Source: Suillus spraguei (Eukaryota > Basidiomycota > Agaricomycetes > Boletales > Suillaceae). From it: DNA of 64,000 nt. The translations under genes and the position numbers were made by a program. The stretch spans positions 186,001 to 250,000 of the forward strand of contig JABCPU010000045.1 of the NCBI GenBank assembly GCA_016800925.1, written 5' to 3'. Numbering within the stretch: the stretch's first letter is position 1; each line of letters starts with the position of its first letter. Below the pieces are notes generated by a model, which worked only from the letters and a program-made list of their open reading frames with translations, ran no database searches and was not told the DNA's origin. Positions 57,209 to 64,000 of this stretch are shown here, piece by piece.

Positions 57209-59073
57209 ATGTCACAAGATGCTAACAGCCAACTGTTGGGCGTCGTGTTACTCGTTCGTCACGGTGATCGACGAGGATTTTACCAAGACCCTGAAACCTA
57301 TACTGCAACTGCTACGCAGATCACTCCGCTGGGCAATGTATGTCAGTAATGCTAGGTCATGTGTACTCTCATCGATTCTTTGTAGCAACAAGAGTTTCTG
57401 CTCGGCAGTTACCTACGTTCATTATACTTGAATCAGTCATCGCCTTCGTACATCGCTGGCATGAGCACAGGACTATTCAATCCGTCCCAGGTGTACATTC
57501 AAGCAGACTTTGGAGACGAAAATGGAGTCGTTTATGATTCCTGTGTGTCATTAACACAGGGACTTTGGCCTGCCACACTCTCAAACAATATCACCCTTGC
57601 CAATGGGACAACGATTACGGCTCCCCTCGGAGGGTATCAGGTATGTGTTACTTGTGATGTGAGTCTCGCGTCCCCTAACTGACATGTTGCAAAGTATATA
57701 CCTAGTGAGTTCTTGTATATACCTTGGAAAGCGCCTGGTACTCACACAGGGTAGTCGAGACTGTGGATCCCAACCTAAGTACAGCATTGGAAGGTTTCGC
57801 TAATTGCAATGTTTGTCAGAAAATCCCTTCAAGTCTTCTTAATAACGATGATATCTTTCAGACCTTCGACACGCATACGACAGCGTTTTACAATTCATCC
57901 ATCTTCCAAGAGATGGCTGCACAAAGTGCACCTTTCTTGGACTCTCTCCCTCCTTATCTGAATGGAAGATCGGTCCAGCTGGAGAATATGGTCTGTTGCG
58001 AGCTAGTTACGTTCGTCCGTGTTCTGACCCAAATTGTTGTAGTGGAATGTATGCTTACCTGCTCTTGATGCAGTGACAGGCTGAACTCGCCAGCAGATAT
58101 TCGACTTTATGAATGTGAATGATATCCACAATGCCACCTTTGCCCAGGATCTCCCAGCCACATACCTAGCGCAAGTACGAACTTTGGCTAATTGGCACGA
58201 GTACAACGTTTTTAGCGACCAAACTATCGGAGGCATCGGGAACAGTATGTCTGGTTCTGGTGAAAATTTAAAATATTCACTAGTCTGTGACGTTTATCCC
58301 CAGTTGCTGGTATGGCCATTATGCCATCAATTCTTAATGGATTTGCAGACATCATGAATTCTTCAAATCCCGTGCAGCTATCGATTACCGCCATTGCATA
58401 TAAACCTTTCCTATCCCTCTTTAATATGACTGGCGTTGCCAGTGCAAACCCGAGTCTTGCAGGCATTGGTCAGTATTTTATGTTGTCGTGAGCTTGACTG
58501 ACGTGCAGCTAGTCAACTACGCTTCCGCCGTTGCTTTGGAACTGCGTCAGCCTTCTGGAGGTGGTGAACCTGTCATCCGCTTTAACTTCAAAAATGGAAG
58601 TGACGCGACTTTCGTGACATACAACTTCCTCAACCGCACAGGAGACGTCCCGTTATCTGCTTTCATTGATGCCACGGCTGTGAGTTGAGGTGGCTGGCCT
58701 AAACTTACCTCGTATTGATATATCCCCGCCAGCCTGTCGCGATAAACACCACAGCAGCTTGGTGCAGTGTTTGTGCCAACAATCAAGACAGTGGTTGCGG
58801 TGCTCTTGCTCTCGCAAGAGAACAAGGAGAAGCTGCTGCTCGCCCAAAAATTAGTCTAGCTGGAGCCGGCGGCCTTGGTGCGGGGTTGACTCTTATAGTT
58901 GTTGCATTGATGGGCGTCGCTCTGGCTTTCCTCGGAATATTGACGATTAATAAGTTTTGGAGGCGGCGGTCAAGGCAGCCTGGCACAGTATGTGATCTCT
59001 TTGCACGTTCACTCCAATTGGATTTTAATGTGACTGTTAGTTTGAACTCAAAAGAGACGGCGAAAGCATATGA
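57209..59073 (+). CDS. Membrane-anchored histidine-phosphatase-fold protein (HAP-like)
   Basis: Member of the histidine acid phosphatase branch. Start ATG 57209 (MSQDANSQLLGVVLLV) leads straight into RHGDRRGFYQDP, the catalytic His motif. Exons then give QQEFLLGSYLRSLYLNQSSP, GLFNPSQVYIQADFGDENGV, a 10-nt exon (57695-57704) completing GYQYIPIETVDP, a 6-nt exon (58043-58048) encoding Trp-Asn in LENMWNIFDFMNV, and YKPFLSLFNMTGVA. Near the C-terminus are a Cys-rich piece (WCSVCANNQDSGCG), one transmembrane helix (LTLIVVALMGVALAFLGIL) and a basic stop-transfer KFWRRRSRQ, ending FELKRDGESI at TGA 59071-59073. The HD proton-donor motif expected before the second half is not found; ITAIAYKPF stands at that position. 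Catalysis is therefore uncertain. A preceding exon with a signal peptide may be missing. Confidence 0.75.
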
Positions 59074-59575
59074 TTCGGCCATATGAAGATGAAGATAATG
59101 TAAGAAAGGCTTCACCTTTAGCGCCGGATAATCGTTTTGGCAACGACTTCAACGATTGTGACATCATCTGCTCGGTCTTTATTTCCTTTTCTGTTTGTTC
59201 TTAACGTACTACTCCATTACCTATGCTTGATCCCTTTCATAGTTCCAATTCGCGCTTTGACACACTCTCAGTTTATAAGCCCCCATGTATGTCTCGTATC
59301 TTCAGTGAATAGAACTCCCTCAGAACTCGACACTACAGTCCGTCCGAAGCCTCTCGCATTCTAAAAAGAACCAATGAAGACTCGCAACCTCCGCTATTAT
59401 TCTTACCATTGTATTCCCCGACGAACTCAAAAACAAGCCTTACAATAGCGTAGAATGTAGGAAGCTAAGAATGAATGCTGTAGGTTGTGAGATGTTGTAT
59501 GATTGTGGAAATTGTAGTACAATGTGTGCTGTGTCCATACTTATGCCACAAATGCAAACTCTATGACCAAAACCC

Positions 59576-60829
59576 TTACCTCCAATAGCTGTCTTCATCA
59601 CTTGAATTGTCGCACTGGAGATCGTCTTCCGCTTCAGAGCTTTCATGGAATATATCTACAAGCGGATCTGAGACTAACTTTCGAATCAAGCTAGGGAAAA
59701 CGTACCACTTCCTTCGCTGTCATCCGAATCATCCTCATCTGGGTAGTCATTCTTGTAATATTCCTCGGCTGGGAAATGTCACATCAGATGAAAGATTTAT
59801 TGCCAAACCACAGGTATACCATTTGAGTCTTCGTCAGCATTATCTTCCTCCTCGGACTCCGAGTTACTAGAGTAAGGATCATCCAGTGAGGGAGGAAGGC
59901 CTTCACTACAAGCGTAACAACATTCCAGCCCAGGATTTCATCGTGTATTAAGCCAGGAAACTTACAGTGTCCCAATATTAGCAGCCGAATTCCATTCGCT
60001 GAGTGTGTAAGGGCGCCTATAGAATACGTCCCAAACATAGTCCTCCGCTGGGGGAGCAGCTGAGAAGACTTGCGATGGTTCGTCATTCACTGGAAGGCAT
60101 AGGCATGAGCATGCAAGACACCAAGAAAGAGGAAGCTTACTGCGCAAGTAATTCTGTAGCATGGGTAAGAATTTCTCCATGTCGGAATCAAAGACGGGAG
60201 ACGTAGGCTTATTATCAGCTGGAACGGCATCATACATCCTGAAGTCACTTTGAGGTTGAATATCTTTTGCAGATATGACTTTTGGACTACTCCAGGTTAA
60301 ACCAGTATCTGGAAACATCATGGGAAGACTCACGGACTGGTAGCATACTTGGTGTTCTCGGTAGATTCACGTGTAGGAACGATTGTGTAGCGCCTGCCTT
60401 CATCAACTAATTGCCGATGGCGTTGGGCCACAGACGGGTTCGTGACATCCACAGGTACCAAGGGCTGCGTGTTATTGTTATTTTCATCGTGACTTTGTGA
60501 TAATTTTGAGATTTGGTTCTGAAGGGATGACAGAATTCCTATAAAACGTGAACGCGATGGGTGCTAAATGTAACTCACCTGTAGCGTCTCCTGCAATTGC
60601 TTATCTTCCCAGACAGTCTCTTCGACGGTTCGAATAAACTGAAAAACATCGCGACCACCTTTCGACTTCTTCCTGCGAACCCGAGACTCGACGACTAATG
60701 TCACGATAAGAACTTGACTTTGCGAACGGGTGCTATGAACAACACACCAAGCGCGTCAAGTGGTTCATCCGTGCGTTTGCGCTTGATGCGCACAATCGTG
60801 TATGGGTGGTTGTTTGACTGAGTGTTCAT
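59576..60829 (-). CDS. IWR1: RNA polymerase II nuclear import factor Iwr1
   Basis: Iwr1/SLC7A6OS binds assembled RNA polymerase II and directs its import by importin-alpha. The start at 60829 gives MNTQSNNHPYTIVRIKRKRT, with the basic signal, and DEPLDAL spliced to VVESRVRRKKSKGG. Later parts read DVFQFIRTVEETVWEDKQLQ and RYTIVPTRES. The Iwr1 domain is DYVWDVFYRRPYTLSEWNSA followed by the acidic EEYYKNDYPDEDDSDDSEGS. The last exon ends SSDEDSYWR before TAA (reverse of 59576-59578). Tail-to-tail with the phosphatase-like gene. Several short introns are needed; exact boundaries are inferred. Confidence 0.88.
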
Positions 60830-61237
60830 CTGTCGTAATTAATAGAGGTCTAGTAATAGTGACTGTACGCTGAAGCGACGGTACAAAGTGGTGCTTAATG
60901 AAGCTTTGAAGGCCAAGTTGAATCATCCAGTGATTACATCATCAAACAATGATGGATGATGATCTCGGTTTGTCGAATTCAAGGCAAACCCAAGGGATTC
61001 TATATGTGCTACTTCATGTATGACTAGGGTGTCATGTTCCAGGAGGTACCTAGCCTGTGAATTCGCGCAGTCCGGATAGTGTCCACCCGACACTGTATAC
61101 TTAACACCACGATAGTGGCGGTACAATATTTACGGTACAAGACGGCTTATAGGCTTACAGTTCTTTATGTATAACTTCGTTTATCCTTCAACCCATCATA
61201 AGTATTACAATCCTTTCAAGCATTCTTTTATTGGCCC
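60830..61237. other. Intergenic region between UreG and IWR1
   Basis: About 400 bases holding the IWR1 promoter and the UreG 3' flank. No other feature is supported. Confidence 0.4.
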
Positions 61238-62322
61238 TCATTCATCATCGCCCACTGCACCTTGTATGCCAGGTTCACCGGCTGTTTGCCAAGCACCTAA
61301 GATAAGCTCCACAACATCATCGACGTTTTTGTCGTTCTTTATACTCGTGAAAATAGTCGGGCCGTCTCCACGCATGAGTTTCGAATCACGTCTCATCACA
61401 TCAAGGGATGCCCCAACATATTGCGCGATATCGATCTTGAACGTCTGCAGTGAGAAAGTATGATGTTCGAATAAATTTTTGACCAACCTTGTTGATTACT
61501 AAAAGGTCAGATTGTGAAATACCTGGTCCACCTTTACGGGGAATCTTGTCCCCTCCCTAGAAATGCACATGAGACAGAACTTCATCGAGGGTCTGACGGA
61601 CATACCGCTACGTCTATCACATATATGATGTAGTCAGCTAATTCCCGAGAATAATTGGCAGCTAAGTTATCCCCTCCGCTTTCCACAAAAAGAAGTTGGC
61701 AAGCAAACTTCGCTTGAAGTGTTTCCAAAGCCCCCATGTTTGCACTGATATCCTCGCGGATCGCCGCATGAGGACAGCCACCGGTCTCAATGGCTAGAAT
61801 ACGAGGCGCCGGAAGTGCTTTATTCTTGATAAGGAATTCTTGGTCTTCGCGAGTGAAGATGTCGTTCGTCACAGTAGCTGGGCATAATGAAGTTTCACAG
61901 AATGCAGAAGATCGTGACATATTTTCTCACCGATGTTATATTTACTACGAAGTTTCTTGCACAACGCAAGGGTCAAGGCTGTTTTACCGGAACCAACAGG
62001 CCTGCATGAAGTGGTCGCTGTGGTGCATAGGTATTGTAACCTCATCGACTTACCCACCAATTCCGACGGTAAAGCCTCTTTCATGAAAGTTTCGTAAAGA
62101 GTAGTCGGGAAGGTCCCGCTCCGAAAATTTACCTGCGAACAAGTGAATGTAACATGATTACTGATATTGATAATACGCTCGAATACGAAACCGACCTGGG
62201 TGATCTAGGTGCTCGTGTGTATGTCCGTGGTCGCCATGGTCGTGAGTGTGGGGCACACCACCAGGTTCGTGCGAGTGAGCTTGACTTGACTGGCCTAGAT
62301 TGTTGATGAATTGAACACTCAT
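61238..62322 (-). CDS. ureG: Urease accessory GTPase UreG
   Basis: SIMIBI-class GTPase that delivers nickel to urease. The start at 62322 gives [20 protein letters not shown], followed by a His-rich stretch ([17 protein letters not shown]) that should bind nickel. The P-loop is [19 protein letters not shown]. Then come [60 protein letters not shown] and [20 protein letters not shown] with DLLVINK (base recognition). It ends GAVGDDE before TGA (reverse of 61238-61240). Exons join in phase. It lies head to head with USB1 across about 140 bases, so the two may share a promoter region. Urease itself is not in the window. Confidence 0.95.
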
Positions 62323-62463
62323 AATCAATGTTAAGGTTTCTCTGATGATCAGCGTTAATGATCAGTAGCGGACTCGGAGTCTGCCGGCGGGTGCCGCTGT
62401 AATACTATTGGAAGCCTGGATAACGAGCACGGTGATATCAAAACCACCACCGAGTCGTGCCGC

Positions 62464-63592
62464 ATGAAGCGCGGATCATGGGCCCTGGTAGCTTACTCTG
62501 ATTCTGAAGACGAAACTTCAACCGACGTTCCAGAGAGAAAGAAGAAGTTGATCATTTCATCATCTCCCTGCATACTGCTCAATGTGCGCACAGGAAACTG
62601 CCATCTCTTGCATCATCCTTCATCGTACCAGCACCTGTCGATGACCCTACTCTTCACCAAGGACGAGTTCGTACAACCCCACATGTGGAGGGCCAATATG
62701 CTGCATATGTTTACATTCCCCTCATCGTGCACCCTGGAACTGCACTGTACTCGTTGATCGATGAAGTACTTGTTGTCACCAAGGAGATGGTCCCGGCTGC
62801 TCATGCAATAGGGGAAATTGGCACATGTCAGAATGGTGGTGGCTTGGTGGTCAATAGCTCTCACAGGGTGCGGGAGCTACACTTGTCATTGACTCGACCG
62901 ATATTTCTTCGCGCCCACCAAAGAGAAGAGTTCAAACAAGCCATAAAACTGATTGCTTCACGCCGAGCCCGGTACGCCACATGTACAATTCATTACATAC
63001 TTGTGGTCTCTTATCGTTGTCCGAAGTTTTCAGGCTTCATTTGCAACGTTTTCGGAACTTACAAACGATGAGCGAACGAGGACGTTCCTTTCCCTCGAGG
63101 TGGGAGCCGGTCATAATGAAGTTCGTCCCAGCGACCTCAATCTGATTCCAAACTGACGTATTATAGCTGAGGGATTTGCTATCCGTACTCTCGCCGACCC
63201 TTCGGTCTCTGCGTCAACGGGATTTCTACACCCAACCACGGTTCCACGTTTCAATAGCATGGGCTCTTCTGGACCCTGACACATCAGCGAACGGAGATGG
63301 AGATGCCGACACCAAAAGACGTCCTCGCGCTTGTGAAGAGGTCACAATAGTGGAGGGCACATCGGACAGCAACTTAACCAGTAGTAACGGGGATATCGGG
63401 GAATCTGATAAACAATTTCGGACCAAGAGTTTTCCGCGTGTTCCGCACTTTCCGTCTGAGCTAATCCCGACGCTGAACCAGCGATTTGGTGCTAGAGTCT
63501 CATCCGCTCACATAGGAGGATTCAATGCGGATACCATTGCAGTGAAGATCGGAAAGGACATCTCTTCATGGCCATTTCATAGTCTCTCCTAG
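62464..63592 (+). CDS. USB1: U6 snRNA phosphodiesterase Usb1
   Basis: 2H-family 3'-5' RNA exonuclease that trims and caps the U6 snRNA 3' end in the nucleus. Start ATG 62464 (MKRGSWALVAYSDSEDETST). The first intron (about 62546-62592) leads to KLPSLASSFIVPAPVDDPTL and HQGRVRTTPHVEGQYAAYVY. The two catalytic H-x-S motifs are HLSLTRP and, in the last exon, FHVSIAW. Between them lies RFQASFATFSELTNDERTRT, FLSLEVGAGHNE and LRDLLSVLSPTLRSLRQRDF. The acceptor before RFQASF is GAAG at about 63026, because the more obvious CAG downstream breaks phase. The stop is TAG 63590-63592. Complete by comparison with the family. Confidence 0.92.
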
Positions 63593-63734
63593 TCAGACTG
63601 TGTAAAAGGAACCTGGAAGTCGTCCCTTCTTGATTGCCATTTCAAGGTTGTCACATCAATCGGGTCAATCCGTACTTGATATAATACGTCCCACTGCGAT
63701 GTACAGAAAGCACTTCTGACTAGCTCAAGCAATG

Positions 63735-64000
63735 TTAAATCATATTGGGCCATTCGCGAGGCTTGATAACAATAGCTACGTTCCTTCCGCTTCCTGTTGC
63801 CTGGTCAAACAGGTTTACCAGGTCAACGTCCATTGGGCTTGATTCCTGCGCTTCGCTACTTTGGCTCAACTCTTCCCGAATCCATTCATACCTATCGAGT
63901 AGGATGAGGGATTCTATCGCAGGTCCCATGATGCACCTCAACACGTGCAATACTGACAAAGCGCTTTCCAGTTGCCTTCGTCTATGCTTATCATGAATAT
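63735..64000 (-). CDS. 3' end of a METTL25/RRNAD1-like methyltransferase (partial)
   Basis: Reverse-strand frame open to the window end and stopping at 63735. It reads HRRRQLESALSVLHVLRCIM, GPAIESLILLDRYEWIREEL, then an acidic linker and LVNLFDQATGSGRNVAIVIK. The G/APxxESLxLLDR segment and the closing NxxIVI strand resemble the C-terminus of METTL25/RRNAD1-type proteins. Only the last 80 or so residues are visible, so the call is tentative. It converges with USB1, stop to stop, about 140 bases apart. Confidence 0.4.
   Translation of the reverse strand, partial: IHDKHRRRQLESALSVLHVLRCIMGPAIESLILLDRYEWIREELSQSSEAQESSPMDVDLVNLFDQATGSGRNVAIVIKPREWPNMI

Noticed and set aside
1..64000. tRNA or rRNA genes
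   Set aside because: I looked for T-loop-like GGTTCGAxxCC and A-box patterns and found no cloverleaf-compatible pair. A covariance-model scan was not possible, so small RNA genes could still be missed.

Overview
This is eukaryotic DNA from a filamentous fungus, most likely a mushroom-forming basidiomycete (Agaricomycetes). The genes are broken by many GT-AG introns of about 48-60 nt. Several families are typical of that group: F-box proteins, the C-terminal half of a BTB-type protein, GH128 glucanases with micro-exons, and DHA1-type MFS transporters. There are no operons, CRISPR arrays or recognisable tRNA or rRNA genes. Exon joins were worked out by hand from splice consensus, reading phase and recognised protein motifs, so exact exon ends are inferences.

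Layout. 1.1-11.1 kb is a gene-dense block on the + strand: nuclear exosome exonuclease Rrp6, an MFS transporter, a FIST-domain protein and a RanBP3/Yrb2-like Ran-binding protein. 11.1-16.2 kb is sparse: a decayed FIST fragment, a possible 102-residue orphan gene and a small C2H2 zinc-finger gene. 16.2-21.3 kb carries a 1108-residue RING-H2 protein with an N-myristoylation signal and, on the - strand, electron-transfer flavoprotein beta. 21.3-27.5 kb is repeat-rich with no convincing gene; it holds a small inverted-repeat repeat family and two abutting TIR elements. 27.6-29.7 kb holds a second MFS transporter paralogous to the first.

29.8-44.1 kb is an accessory island. It starts near a perfect 35-bp-arm hairpin. 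It then has a tandem pair of secreted GH128 beta-1,3-glucanases (- strand), a 589-residue secreted repeat protein cut up by Lys-Arg sites (a candidate kexin-processed peptide precursor), and a tandem pair of F-box proteins of which the second is dead. 45-53.2 kb holds a DUF202 membrane protein, an ABHD12-like lipase and a Bor1/SLC4-type anion transporter. 53.45-55.31 kb is bounded by long terminal inverted repeats and encloses a BTB-type gene fragment. 57.2-64 kb returns to housekeeping genes: a membrane-anchored histidine-phosphatase-fold protein, Iwr1, urease accessory protein UreG, U6 snRNA phosphodiesterase Usb1, and the 3' end of a METTL25/RRNAD1-like methyltransferase.

Shared functions: Rrp6 and Usb1 act in RNA processing, Yrb2 and Iwr1 in nuclear transport. 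These are separate genes, not a cluster. Two observations cut across the window. First, several genes use extremely short exons (6, 8, 10 and 13 nt) that are easy to miss. Second, seven otherwise conserved reading frames are broken by single bases, nearly always in G/C homopolymers, which looks more like consensus error than biology. The most interesting candidate for new biology is the Lys-Arg-punctuated Tyr/His/Pro-rich repeat protein at 37.4-39.2 kb.
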